Shown one piece after another: positions 1-11,559 of a stretch of DNA of 64,000 nucleotides. Numbering within the stretch: the stretch's first letter is position 1; each line of letters starts with the position of its first letter. The stretch is from Bigelowiella natans CCMP2755 (taxonomy: Eukaryota; Cercozoa; Chlorarachniophyceae), in the NCBI GenBank assembly GCA_000320545.1, contig ADNK01000425.1, forward strand, positions 2,501 through 66,500, given 5' to 3'. The notes under the pieces are model-generated. The model worked only from the letters and a program-made list of their open reading frames with translations. It had not been told where the DNA came from and ran no database searches. The translations under genes were made by a program, and so were the position numbers.

Positions 1-1011
1 TATAACGATAATAAACACACTCACCCCTATTCCATTAATAGCAAACATCATCTGGAACTTAGAGGAGGAGGAAGGAGCGGAGGAATTGGAAGAAGAAGAA
101 GTAGTTGCAGTACTTCCAGAATATATAATCTCGGGCTGTTTGTTATCATCAAAATAGAATCCGCTCATGATCGTCATTCTCATAATCTGTGGCATTGTCA
201 TCCGCTCATGATCGTCATTCTCATAATCCGTGGCATTGTCATCACTCTGTTTTCTTCTTCTTCTTCTTCTTCTTCTTCTTCTTCTTCTCATTATCTCATT
301 ATTAGCATCAAGTATGTATTACCAAAGACTTGCCCTCCCGGAGGTGTCCATTTTTGTCCCATATATCGGCAGCCTGGGAACATATTATTACTATTATTAT
401 TGTTGTTGTTGTTGTTGCTGTAAACTTCTTCCCATACACTATAAATGTATGATTGGTGTCGTAGTCATCATTATCATTATCATCTTGACTCAGTACATGA
501 TGATAATATATCACTACTATCGATGACGTCCTCATTAGTTGCTTGTGCGCTTTTTGTTTGACTTTCTCACCCCTACTGTTTGTTACCACTACTACTACTA
601 CTACTACTACCTCATATTTGAAGTAGTCCGCATCTAATTGAGCTACTATTTCGACTGTTATCCCAGCAGGTGATAGAGGAATGAACCCAATATCAACTCG
701 TTCATTTTCCTAACAATTTAAATAAAAAGACACTAAAATAAATACGAATAGATGACAAAATAAGTGATGGAAATTATATTGCATATACGAGAAAGATGAG
801 GATTCACAATGAGAATGCTCTCTCTAACGACAATCCTCGCCATAAAGAACAATAATAATGTGTTAAGGCCAATCATAAGTGAATTGAATAAAGAATCAAG
901 TGTAAATTATTCTTAAATGTGTATATTGGTACGTACGTCGTCACCTATATGGCCGATGATGCTCACAACTTGATATATGCACAACGATATGATGTGATGT
1001 GTTGGCTATTG

Positions 1012-1042
<31 letters not shown>

Positions 1043-1171
1043 AACTTTGGTAATCTCCAAGAATTCTCCATTGATCATTGCCTCTGGTACTAGCATTTGA
1101 TCTCCCCCATCTTTCATCGTTGTAGGATCCGAGAAATCGATTGTGACGATGGGGGGTTGAAGTTCAGAAAT
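1..1171 (-). CDS. Membrane protein gene, 3' part (runs off left edge; 5' end unresolved)
   Basis: I do not recognise the family. Five exons join in phase on the minus strand: 1171–945, a short exon ending at 808 (acceptor at about 835 or 824), 709–611, 373–323 and 246–1, which stays open to the window edge. The second and third exons read like a β-rich extracellular domain (RESILI, then ENERVDIGFIPLSPAGITVE). The last exon has an acidic stretch (ATDYENDDHE), a Ser/Thr linker and then a hydrophobic segment (MMFAINGIGVSVFIIV) at the edge, so a type-I-like membrane protein is likely. Two microsatellites are translated or sit beside exons: a (GTA)n tract coding about twelve Val, and a (CTT)n tract just inside an intron. 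An additional 5' exon (2104–2067, reading EIDNFIDYDVRYG) may belong to this gene. Exon phases and protein character support the strand; function is unknown. Confidence 0.55.
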
Positions 1172-2421
1172 CTGAACGATGATTTGAGTAAGTCAGTAGT
1201 CACAACATCACAACATGACGTTGTTGTATGGTACATGTATATGTATATCAGAATTATATATCATAACATGGCCTTTTACAATCAATCAAGAGCGCAGCAT
1301 ATTATCTGGGGTCAGTAGATTATTGCTTGATTTTATCAAGTAGCTATCTATTGCAGGCAATAACATGGTGATAGGAGGATAGATGGAAACACATGCTACT
1401 ACTATTACTTCTCCTCCTCCTACTACTGACAGAAACAACACAAACCATATGTGTATTATTGTGTTGTTAAAAATTAATATTTGTGCGTCCATTTGTCTCC
1501 CGTCATCATCATCATCATCATCATTATGAAAAAAACAATGAGTCAATATGTGAGTATTTAATAATTGACAAACAAACAAATTGTATTGATAGATAAATAC
1601 TACTTACTACCTGAGGTCCTATCTCCTGATCTCTTTCCTCAATTTCCTACATATTAATATTTAATACATCAAAGTAACGTGGTAATTCTGTGATAATATA
1701 TGTGATAATGTATGTTGTTATAGATGAAGAAATACAACTATGGTACGGCACCTTCTCTCTCATTTCCGATCTTTTCTTCAGATATTCTGGGTATGTCATG
1801 CCCCTGTTTAATTGTTTGATTGATTGATTGTTTGCTTGTTCTCTAGTGTACGTGGTAGTGTGAGTATATCAGTATTATATATATCAGTATTATTATCTAT
1901 ATATAAGTAAACCGAGTAGTATGCTACGACTACGACGACGATGATGACAATAGACAAGATGATGCGAGTCAAAAAATTATGGTTGCAAGTAAAGTCACAA
2001 ACTAGGATTCCTTGAATTATTATAGATTATCACAGATAGTGTGCTGCTGCTGCTGCGAATGGCTACCCATAACGGACATCGTAATCGATGAAGTTATCAA
2101 TTTCCTAATAATAAATGGAAGGAAAGAAAGAACCAAAATTGATGAATTCTGCATTAAATAAAGAAAACATTTTAAATATAATAATATAAATATGTATACA
2201 TATATAATATTATAGTGTCAAAGTGTGCGTGAGTGAGTGTATGTGAGAGTATAGTATGTGCAACACTAGAACAACAATACCACTCGATATATTGAATATT
2301 TACATTTCTGTAAACAGCAAGGTGGTCATTAAATTTCGAATATATTCAAATATTCATACATACATTTCTCAAAGTAGAAGGATAATAGAACCGATACTAC
2401 TTTAAAAAAGAAGGAATCAAA
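1172..2421. other. Ambiguous stretch: probable 5' exons and introns of the leftmost gene
   Basis: The best minus-strand candidate is an exon at 2104–2067 with a good acceptor and donor (EIDNFIDYDVRYG). A second candidate lies near 1789–1750 (ISEEKIGNERE). I could not connect them in phase to the exon starting at 1171. On the plus strand a competing chain can be read (about 1130–1182, 1724–1790 and 2012–2161, ending in TAA), but its protein is less convincing and contains a CCCCC run from a (TGC)n repeat. No other gene is visible. AT-rich DNA and short trinucleotide repeats fill the rest. Confidence 0.3.
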
Positions 2422-2804
2422 TTAAACAGTTGTAGGATTTTGTGATGATGATGATGTTCTTCTTCTTCTTTTGCAGATGATCGTGGTATTCGCCGTCTTC
2501 TTGTTATCATTACTATTATTAATATTATTATTATTATTATTGTTATTATCAACTTTGCCGTCATCAGTGTTGTACTGCTTCAGCTCATTAGTGTCCCAAT
2601 CTATGGGTTCCTTCAACCAAGGCCTATTACGAAGATCTGCTTCCTGGAAATGTTTGACGAGGATGAGAATGGACAAATATATAATATAAAATGATCATGA
2701 TGAGTAGTTTTTGCTGCTGCTGCTCTACCCATTCCATACGACGCTGTTTTTCTTCCTCTGTTTCCTCTCGCCAAGGCGCTTGTCGAGGGAACCTTTAACA
2801 ACAG

Positions 2805-2858
<54 letters not shown>

Positions 2859-3475
2859 CAACAGTTGTCATAATAAAAAGAATAATAGTAGAAGGCATGC
2901 CGACAATGATTTTATTCACAAAAACCCTCTTCAAAAAGATTATACCAAAAAAAACACATCGTAATCGATCCTTCCACCATCCAAAAAATGCACAAACACA
3001 CAGGCACACACATCATATGTGGTATATTTAATATTATATTTCATGTGTATGTGTGTATGTGTGTTTGTGTGAAAACATTACATAGATGGTTCCATTTTTT
3101 CCGGTCGGTGAAAGCTTCCTGTTATGAACCATATAATTGTGTTTGTCTTCTTCTTGTCTTTAGTTGGGAAAGTTGTAGTAGTAGCGATGTGTAATATGTT
3201 TAAATCACTACAAATTAGGAAACACATCGACGTGTGTGTACTTACTTAATTACAAAACTAGCAGCAACTTACAACTAACACTACTACTACTACTACTTTA
3301 TACTTGTATGTATATATTACCCAAAATTCCATCTTGACCCCAATTTTCGTCCCAGTTCTCTGGAGTTTCAGTATCTAAACAAAAACAACAAGCATGATTA
3401 TGATAGATGATGATGAGGATGATGATGATGATGAGGATGATAATATCTAAACAAAAACTCAAGCATGATAATGAT

Positions 3476-3506
<31 letters not shown>

Positions 3507-4132
3507 ATATAACAATAACAGAAAAATGAGCAGATATTGGAAATGTGCGAAAATCTATGCTAAAACAAAGGGGTACGTACTACCATTTATGTGCTCGAAG
3601 GGGGGGAATTGTTGATTCTGTAGAGAAACAAAAAATGAGTCATTTGATGACGTTGCTGTTTGACGATTTCATTTTTGCTTTGATAGATCTACAAACTTTA
3701 CTACATCGTAGCCGTGCGTTTCATAAGTTTCCGGTGGTCCAAGGGTTTGCGAAGTTATATCCTTCTTCTTCTTCTTAGCCTTCGTCACACCACCGCTTTC
3801 CTCTTCCTGTTGTTCTTCTTTGCTACTGCCGCTAGCATCATCGTCATCATCATCTACTTTTGCCGCCGCAAATACTGTTGCTGTCCATGGTTCTAGATGA
3901 TTTCGATATCCATTAGCTAATCTTTGAAAGCGAAGTGAATGTTTGCTACTGAAGTGCCTAAGTCCCTGTTGAATGACTCTCCCTGGTGCTCGTCGAGTCG
4001 TGGCTTGTGCTAGGAAATGAGAGGTCTAACAAAAAATGTAATGCTTTAAACATGGCAAGGAGAAGTGGTAAATTCTATATTTAGTAGTTTACTGGTTGCA
4101 GCACGGAAAGTAGTAGTAGTCCCACAAAGCAT
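2422..4132 (-). CDS. Nuclear-encoded mitochondrial-type protein of unknown function, 7 exons
   Basis: Seven exons (4132–4093, 4009–3693, 3617–3584, 3374–3321, 3118–3082, 2792–2729, 2643–2422) join in phase to give about 255 residues. The start (MLCGTTTTFRAATTQATTRR) is rich in Arg, Thr and Ala with no acidic residue for about 35 positions, a typical mitochondrial presequence. An Asp/Glu/Lys-rich linker follows, then a region likely to be the conserved core: THGYDVVKF, NQQFPPFEHIN, ETPENWDENWGQDG, FPRQAPWREETEEE and ADLRNRPWLKEPIDW. The Trp/Pro-rich, charged core resembles small accessory or assembly factors, but I cannot name a family. The C-terminus trails into Asn and Arg runs coded by microsatellites and is probably dispensable. 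Introns include a (TA)n tract (about 2805–2855). Targeting is inferred; exon structure is well supported by phase. Confidence 0.75.
2805..2855. repeat. (TA)n microsatellite in an intron
   Basis: About 50 nt of perfect TA repeat inside the intron between exons 2792–2729 and 3118–3082 of the mitochondrial-type gene. Similar intronic (TA)n tracts occur at about 5868–5905, 17485–17520, 18030–18067 (followed by TG repeats), 33384–33419 and 60776–60818. Confidence 0.9.
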
Positions 4133-4338
4133 AGCAGTGAAATAGAATTCTTGCACCGTAGCGTCGTAACCCTGTCAATAGTACATTCTGAAAAATATGA
4201 CTTGAATTCTTGATGGCTGACAGGTCCAAACCTTGGCACACGTGCAATGGAATGCATTCGTGCAGGGAGTGGTTGAGACTCTCACCGATCTTCTTCTGCA
4301 CAACGTCCCAATCTGCACAACGGTGTGTGTACCCTGAT

Positions 4339-4499
<161 letters not shown>

Positions 4500-4502
<3 letters not shown>

Positions 4503-4600
4503 AGTTAGTTTAGTTAGTTATTCTGTTCGCGTCCTTGACTAACTAACTTCCCAGCTATGTTTTTTCACCGAAGTGATTTTCACAGTGGATGTTGTTGTTG
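4500..4600 (+). repeat. Dispersed repeat family, copy 1
   Basis: Contains the family core: TTAGTTA tandem, then TTCTGTTCGCGTCCTTGAC, CTTCCCAGCTATG, CACCGAAGTGATTTTCA and AGTGGATGTTG. Related copies are at about 8945–9025 (minus), 21300–21410 (minus, diverged), 38218–38280 (plus) and 38770–38855 (plus). This copy has a short duplication (ACTAACTA) within the core. Confidence 0.8.
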
Positions 4601-4946
4601 AGTCAAAGAACCGACTTTAAAATTGACTAGTCTAACTAGGAATAAATTTGCATGTTGATACTAATATTAGATTGTGTCGGGTGATTTTGTTGTAGTTCAC
4701 AATTGGCATTAAGAAGACTTATAGGAGTTTACAGATGACGTACTAAGCAAATCTAGTCTGATTGGCTGATAAAGAAGCCTAGTATTGTCTACTGATTGAT
4801 CTGTTTTCTCAACAGCAGTCCTGCTTGGAGAAATCCCTGTAAATCCCGGTTTTCATCAGCTCCTCGTCCTGCAAATGCAACATTCAAAATTTTGAATAAT
4901 CTCACTTGTGCTCACGCCCCCGCGAAACAAACAAAATCGAGGCATC

Positions 4947-5399
4947 ATGAATCTCCTCCTGCTATTAGCATTGGCATTCCTGTCCCCTGCATCAGGTTGA
5001 ATTGAAACAAATTATTAGGTCTACAAAATTAAGAAAGATGATTGTGCGACAGCGACATGCTGCAGCAAACACGATTTCCTCTCAATAGTCTACCTGATTA
5101 GCAAATCCTTGCAGCCAATTGAACATAGTGGGTGTGACCATCCACATATACAATTAATTGTTTGCCTGGTATGCTAATTGATAGTCCCTCTCATCTTTTT
5201 GAACACACGAATACTAACTATTATAGAAGGCATAAAGCTTCGAGGGCGTGTTGCCTCTACAAAAAGCGCTCTCAACGTCACTTCGGCCAATACTCTACAG
5301 GCCTGCAACTGCCCTAACTGTCCTTGCAACAGCGCTGGTAGCAGTGCTGCAAGTTCAGAAGAGAACCCAGGTAATGAACCTTTTCTAACCAGCTCATGA
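4947..5399 (+). CDS. Small secreted Cys-rich protein, 2 exons
   Basis: Exons 4947–4995 and 5227–5399 join in phase for a 73-residue product. The N-terminus (MNLLLLLALAFLSPAS) is a clear signal peptide, and the intron falls right after the predicted cleavage region. The mature part is about 57 residues with a compact Cys motif (CNCPNCPCN) and a Ser/Ala/Glu tail. The Cys spacing suggests metal binding or disulphides, but I know no matching family. The gene ends only 54 nt upstream of the next plus-strand start, so the two could share a transcript or regulatory DNA. A model in which the second exon is spliced again at 5370 (…NP|gtaatg) is possible; the simple stop is preferred. Confidence 0.6.
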
Positions 5400-5453
5400 A
5401 GTATAGATTGCTTTTCATCGTTGCATGCATTTCGGATGGTGTAAGGCCCGTCG

Positions 5454-5864
5454 ATGGCTTCTCAGCGCATCAATGCTCTCGCGATGAACGCAATACGTGA
5501 TGTAAATGAGGATCAGCTGATTAATTCGGTAATTAAATGAATCATTGAATGAATAAATATCATTGTCGAGGAATGAATTATAATGCATGTAGGGGTTTGT
5601 CAGATGCACTCATTTCTCATAGTACCACATTAATTCTTATATTCCAAAGCAACATTCGAAAAAACAACCAAAAATATTTATAATCGTCAAAACAGGACGG
5701 AAAGGATGGTGGTGATGGACCAGAGATTTCGTGGGAATCCGTCCAGCAATCTCTGAAAACATTTGAGTCTAACACTGGCATTGTTCTGGTAGGATTATCC
5801 CTATGAATTACTATTCTATGTCCTACTTCACCACGAAATTCGAGATGAATCACTTACATATATT

Positions 5865-5908
<44 letters not shown>

Positions 5909-6173
5909 ATGTAAGTAATATGTAGCCTGTTATTCTCTTCACAACCAAACAGGATCTTAAACACTTTCGATAACACTTAATTTTAAGGAGATTCTAGTAA
6001 AAATCAAAGAGCTCAAAATCATATTTTGTTCTCAAATATCAGTGGACCACAACAATAGTTTAATTTTTCAATCAAAAATTCAGGATGATATCAGTCAGCA
6101 CTGGATAGATGCTGGTAGAAAAGAAGGAAGCGATGAAGGGAAGAAGGAAGGAGAGAAGGACAAAAAAAAATGA
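5454..6173 (+). CDS. 85-residue acidic/Lys-rich protein, 3 exons
   Basis: Exons 5454–5528, 5696–5788 and 6084–6173 are all phase 0 and together give MASQRINALAMNAIRDV…, then an Asp/Gly-rich stretch, then SWESVQQSLKTFESNTG, and a charged C-terminus ending DKKK. Predicted character: soluble, mostly helical, no signal peptide, no membrane segment. Intron 2 carries a (TA)n tract (about 5868–5905). I recognise no family. The gene lies 54 nt after the secreted-protein gene in the same direction and is followed by the first convergent island. The consistent phases and clean splice sites make it likely to be real; function is unknown. Confidence 0.6.
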
Positions 6174-6299
6174 GAATACGACGAAAAGTATGGCATTAAC
6201 AGATAAGACCGTGAATGTGAAGAACACAAGGATTTCACATTTTGGGAGAAATAACAGCCCGTAAGGAGCATCATGTCTGTGCTTGCGCGAGCGCATCTG

Positions 6300-6700
6300 A
6301 ATCATTCATTCTACATAATTCTTCTAACACGCGCGGCAATTAACGGTGTTCGGTGCTCCAGCGCCATGCTAGCTAGCTAGCATCTAGCTAGCTAGGCACA
6401 TAATGCATAGCATCTCAATGTCTATATATGTCAGAGCTCAACGCTCCGCCGTACTGTTGTCCGCTGTTCACATCGCGAGCCCAAGATCGCTAGATCGCAG
6501 CATCGCAGAATGAATTGCTCTGCATGATCGCATAGCTACTTTAGGATGACAATTGAAAAGATTGAATCAACTCAATGCATCCATCTCATAGAGTGCCCAC
6601 ACATCACATCATGGTGCGAAGCTGCTGTACGCGTGCTCTATAGCTCTTTGTGTGACGCGCGGCGATGCGTAGTCTGTTACATCCGTGTTGTACATGACTA
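6300..6700. other. Convergent-gap island 1 (palindrome-word-rich)
   Basis: Between the 3' ends of the 85-aa gene (plus) and PP2C (minus). Dense in CTAGCTAG, TGCA, CGCG, GATCGC and GCATGC words, without convincing exons. A segment near 6530–6590 aligns loosely with 30289–30350 in island 5 (GCATAGCTAC…GGATGACAATTGAAAAGAT versus GCACAGCTAC…GGGTGAACATTGAAAAAAT, then CATCTCA versus CTGTCTCA). Confidence 0.6.
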
Positions 6701-7041
6701 AAAGGCCAGGCGCTTTGTACAGAAATAATATTTCAGAAGCTCCAACAGGGCAAATCCGGAACCATCACATCTTACAGTTTCTTATTTACACTCTCATATC
6801 GTGCTTACGATGTGATGGTCATATATTCTGGAGTTTGAGGTTTCGGTCCCAAATTAATCAGCAAAAGATGATTCTAATTTGAACGATCTCGATCAAGCTT
6901 TACAACTATTTGTAATTACGTAATTACATTAACGGACGAGACAGATATTCCTGCCTTTATATATACAGATTCCGTCCGCTGGGATGAGGAGGAGGAGGTG
7001 GAGGAGGAGGTGGAGAGGGAGGAGGTAGTAGCGGAATTTGG

Positions 7042-8520
7042 TTATGATTTCGATTGCTGGGTGGTGTCAAGTGATGACCCACAATCCAACCCACACACAT
7101 CCACCACTACTACAGTTACATCGTCCAATTTCATGTGGGTATGTTTTTGGGTTTTCCAAACTGCTTCAGCCGCTAATCTATTTGCTGCTGCAGCTGGACA
7201 TCTAATTCTCTTCATCACTTTCCTCGTACGTTTGTTATCAAAAACTCTCCACATTCCATCCGAAGCAAGGACAAATCTAACGCGTTCCTCTCTCGCAACC
7301 TAAATATATCAAACCATACGATTTAATCAGCATTTGCCAGCAGAGGCGCAGAATACTTAACTTCAAACCTTTATTTCTTTAAACTCTGGGTCGGGAATTA
7401 TTGCCTTCGAATGCATACCATCGCCTATCGATCTGGTCATCATGAGGGAGAGGTTGTTCTTACGAGGCAAATCTTGGAAAACTGCGAAGGGACCGACAGC
7501 TAGGCCATCCTATAAATAAAAACTTCATCAATAGCTTGTAACAATATGTCTTGAATATTAATCACCGCTGTTTGTCTTCGCGTAATTATTGCACCCCCCC
7601 CATTCTGTTTCCCATACTCGATTATTCGTGCCTTTCAAGGGTAGGGTGTGTCATTTAGTTGAAGGAGGTGCCAGGGACATACCAGTAAATTCGAAAACGA
7701 TGCTACCTTTTCGCGTTCATCTATTGGGGAATGATCTCTTGATACATCCTGATAAGTTTCGAATCTTTCCCCTTTAAAGAGAGCCATTCTGCAGTCCCCT
7801 GCCCATGAGCATTGTACCAGACGCGAACCTACCATCAAACAGATATGATGACTATGCTATGATGATGCTCTCGAATGTACACCTTACCGTCTTCAGAATT
7901 CGTGACCCACATGTTCAGTGCACAACTCCCGCTGCTGAATTCTTCTTTAAGAGACAATTTATTGAGCTCCTTATATGTTGCTGTTATGCAGCTCTCGGGA
8001 ACTGAGGAAGCAACCAACACATGTATCATTTAAATTTACCTCGGTGTGTGAGAATTCATAGTAGAAGAGGTCAATAAACCTTTTCGGAGTTTATTATCTT
8101 TCCGGGAACCTTTAACAGCATCAGCGACCTTCTTTATAACCCCTGGTATGCACTTCTCCTGTAGAATGTTCGCCACTCCTTTGCCTCCATGACCATCATA
8201 GATTCCCACACTAAATATATCTCCGGACTGCTCATTCGCCTTGTCTAAGGATTTCACTAATCCTGTTTCTGTGGATCCAATGCCTATCGCATATCTGTCC
8301 TCATCCTTGCGTGCAGGGATCTACGTAGAAGATGAGAATTTGAATCAAACAGCGTAGCGGAGAAAATATATCGTCACGTTTAAAAAAATTACATACAAGA
8401 ATATTTGCCCAAAATTACCTGACAAACGGCACATCTAACTCCGATGTGGCTGGCGTTGCCCCCGCCCTCTCTGCAGAAGACGATATCGGTATCGGCCGAA
8501 CACGAGGCCAGCCCCCCCAT
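7042..8520 (-). CDS. PP2C-type (PPM) Ser/Thr protein phosphatase, 6 exons
   Basis: Exons 8520–8419, 8320–8040, 7991–7888, 7828–7707, 7509–7369 and 7299–7042 close in phase to about 335 residues. Metal-binding and catalytic motifs appear in the family order: RKDEDRYAIG (the usual ED pair), VGIYDGHGG, SGSCAL, WAGDCRMALF (usual GDSR), SRDHSP, MMTRSIGDG, RFVLASDGMW and KLDDVTVVVV (usual DN replaced by DD). PP2C enzymes are Mg/Mn-dependent phosphatases that reverse phospho-Ser/Thr signalling. There is no signal peptide or membrane segment; the start MGGLASC has Gly2 and Cys7, so N-myristoylation or palmitoylation is possible (inference). The exon 3 acceptor is chosen only by phase. It lies between island 1 (3' side) and a divergent gap shared with the SDR gene. 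Confidence 0.88.
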
Positions 8521-9441
8521 TCCAGCGTTTGTCCACAGTTGAACAGCTTATTGGGCTCAACATTGTAATTTTACCCAAACTACAGTTGAATACGTGGCAC
8601 TGTGAATTTTGTGCCGATGTATAAAATATAGGTCATTATCATCAATATTAAGCCGGAAAAACATGACGCAAGTAATAAATAACTAATGCAAAGAAGTTCA
8701 TATTAGCTCTTCTTCTCCCATGACTTTTCGCTCAATTTTGTTTTCAAGATTACGAAGTAAGATGGCATATATCTTAAAATCTTGCAAATTCATCGAAATA
8801 AGTAAAAAAATCCTCTACGAACAGCTCATCGCGAAAAGCTCGAGTATTAAATCAAAAACTATGGAAATGCTTATGAGACTCTGGATTTGTTGATGAAAAC
8901 AACAATAACAACAACTTCTAGACAATGAGTTGATTTGAAAACCTTCCTGCACTATCACTTCGGTGTAACAACATAGCTGGGAAGTCAAGGGCGCGAACAG
9001 AATAACTAACTAACTAACTAATGATATATTTTGACATGATGGCATTGTTGTTTTCTCTGCATCAAATTACATAGAAAATTTTGGACAATGAAATATGCGA
9101 AATAATTAATAAAATATTCTGGGAAATCCTAATAGGAGCTCGCAAGTAGGAACGGAACTAAATTTATTTGATATCTATTCGAGAGTAAGTCAACATAGAT
9201 TTTTCCTTCGTTATTATTGTTATTATTGTTATTCTTGTACATATAGTATTGGTAGATGTAGTAGTAGTTTTGACAGTATAAAAAAGACTAAAAAAATACC
9301 CCAACAAGGAGAGAGGAGGAGTTGAGGAGGAGGAGGAGCAGAGAAAGTAAAAAGAACGAACGAGTACCCTACCCTACCCGTCTACAATCCTCAGGAACTG
9401 AGAAAATAGAAAGAGGCTAAGGAGGAAATAGAACCAAAACA
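8521..9441. promoter_or_regulatory. Divergent gap PP2C / SDR with dispersed repeat copy 2
   Basis: About 920 nt separate the two start codons. It holds a copy of the dispersed repeat on the minus strand (about 8945–9025: CACTTCGGTGTAACAACATA, GCTGGGAAGTCAAG, GCGAACAGAATAACTAAC), some TTATTG repeats near 9215 and purine-rich DNA just before the SDR start. No exons seen. It presumably contains both promoters; I see no clear core elements. Confidence 0.5.
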
Positions 9442-11315
9442 ATGCTCTCGAACGCGACTGCGGTAACAGGGTATCTACACCCTGCCTTCATCCTCCTGCT
9501 TCTTGGTGATTCACACTCGGAAAAATATCGGAGTTGTAAAAGTTTGATACTCATAAGGCATTCTTTAAACAAAAGGAGCATCTTGGGGAGGTATGGCCGT
9601 ATTTCTCGGTGTGATCTTAGTAATTATTGGTCTCGACTTCGTTGTCCGTGTGCTATATTACACTCCTGCTCAACCTGTGCTTCCGAAAGGTTTACGAAGA
9701 AGACAAACACGCATTTGTTTAAAGTATTTTAACATAACTTTTTATCGGAGTAAGACGGAGACGTCGCTCTAATTACAGGAGCATCAAGAGGAATTGGGGT
9801 ATAACAATTCAAAATTCTAATCAAGCCCAAGTTAAAATTCATTTTCTATAGAAAGAAATCGCAATTGTTCTGGCTAGGGATCACAAGTTTGATGTGGTCC
9901 TTGTTGCACGTTCGAAGAGCGAAATTTCTGTTCTGGCAGATGATCTTGAGGTATATAACTTTCCAAGAACGATGAAATGATTTGATTTGCACGATTAATA
10001 ACACATCGTGTGGTAAAATTTTAGAAAAAATACAACGTAAAGGCCTATGCGATAGTATCAGATCTTTCAAATGAATCTGGAATCACGTCCTTAATGGAGA
10101 AGTATCAAATTTTACGTTGTATTACTTCGGATCAAAAACAAATTCTTCTTCTAGGTTGAAGAGGAGCAAGTTGTTTGTGTCTTTACTTGTTAATAATGCA
10201 GGTAAAAACCAATATATCACCGAAGTTCAGCTTATCTTACAAATATAGAATAAAGCCACACATTGCATCGCATACATTGAATAGCGCTATAATTTTATGG
10301 TGTGTCTTTTCCTGAATTATCAGGAGTAGCAGACCGGAATCATTTTGTGAGTCAATCGAAGAAAAAAATAGACTTAATGATGTCCCTCAATGTAATTTGT
10401 AATTAGTAGTTTTTGAATTCCGCCAAAAAATTTCAATATTTATCACAGGTAGTAGGAACCACAATAATGACGAAAGCCTTTCTTCCTCCGTAATTTTCAT
10501 TCGAACCCCTGTAAAGAAATTAATGATTCTATTGTATAAAAATCATAGAATGGTTGAGAGAGGCTATGGAAGAGTTCTGTTCGTATCAAGTGCAATTGGA
10601 ATATCAGGACAAGTAAGTGGCACTGTTCAATCTATTCACCGTTATTATTAATTTGATTGGAATACATCGATCAGCCAACTCAGGCAGTGTATTCATCTAC
10701 GAAGGCCTTTGTGTCAACTTTTTGGTATTTTTCTTTACCTCCTCTCCTATCATCTAATGCGTTGTTGCGTGATTAGGCGGACAACTTTTCCATATGAGTG
10801 AGTTTCATGATAATGATTTGATCTCACAATTTATACCCTATTAATTGCCAAACAGTTCAAGTTTGCGTTTCGAGCTTCGTGACACAGGAGTGCGAGTATC
10901 TTGCCTGAACCCAGGAGCCACAATAACATCATTTGCGAAGGTTGTTGGCCCTTATGACAACAATGACAACTTGGAATCATTTTTGTTGTTAATCGGTGTC
11001 TTAAGGAATCTCGAATAACAAGTTCGTTGATATTTACGTTACCAACATTACAATCGAAAGCAGATGCAGTGGTAAAAAACACAGAATCTTATACAGAATA
11101 GGCCCTGTCTAACTTTCACGGTAACGTTCTACAGGCACGTGCTGGCGTCGAAGCAATGCTGTACGGGCAATCGTGGGCTATTACAGGCACAGTTTAACGA
11201 GTAATTGCTGGATGATGTCAAAATTCTTGGATATATTTCAGGTTGGTTCTCACATCTAGTTTGGTTTTGTGGATGGCTTCTTCCGGAGGATCTCGTTTCT
11301 TGGTTACCACCTTAA
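9442..11315 (+). CDS. Membrane-anchored short-chain dehydrogenase/reductase, about 15 exons
   Basis: Phased exons start at 9442, 9576, 9755, 9852, 10025, 10155, 10324, 10449, 10549, 10675, 10777, 10856, 11006 and about 11137. The N-terminus is hydrophobic (MLSNATAVTGYLHPAFILLL), followed by a second span (MAVFLGVILVIIGLDFVV). The Rossmann core shows the cofactor loop ALITGASRGIG, the NNAG motif, FVSSAIG with the catalytic Ser, YSSTK (Tyr-x3-Lys) and SCLNPGATIT. This layout fits DltE-like or 3-ketosphinganine/3-ketoacyl reductases of the ER, which use NADPH; the substrate cannot be told. The last step is unusual: a stop occurs at 11199, but splicing with a GC donor (ACAG|GC) to an acceptor at about 11241 adds a family-like C-terminus (WFSHLVWFCGWLLPEDL) ending at 11315. 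Confidence 0.85.
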
Positions 11316-11559
11316 TGCCATGTAGCTAATGTTACATCACACACATATTTTGTTGCTAATAGGATTGCCATGATTTTTTGGTGTGATCTGGGCGATGCAA
11401 TCGATATGGTGTTAATGAGAAAGAAAAGAAGAGTTTGCATGGAAAAGAAAAATTGAGATGCATTTAGCTATGAAGCACTCAAATGATAGGTGCAATTTTA
11501 TCAAATATAGCATCGTACGAAATAAACATGCACTTTGTTTCTCACATTACAACTCGGCT

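Noticed and set aside
165-245. Direct repeats as a CRISPR-like array
   Set aside because: Only two copies with no spacer, inside a eukaryotic exon: a simple tandem duplication.
1130-2161. Plus-strand exon chain ending in TAA at 2161
   Set aside because: Phases do close, but the product is less protein-like, includes a CCCCC repeat translation, and conflicts with stronger minus-strand exons at 1171–945 and 2104–2067.
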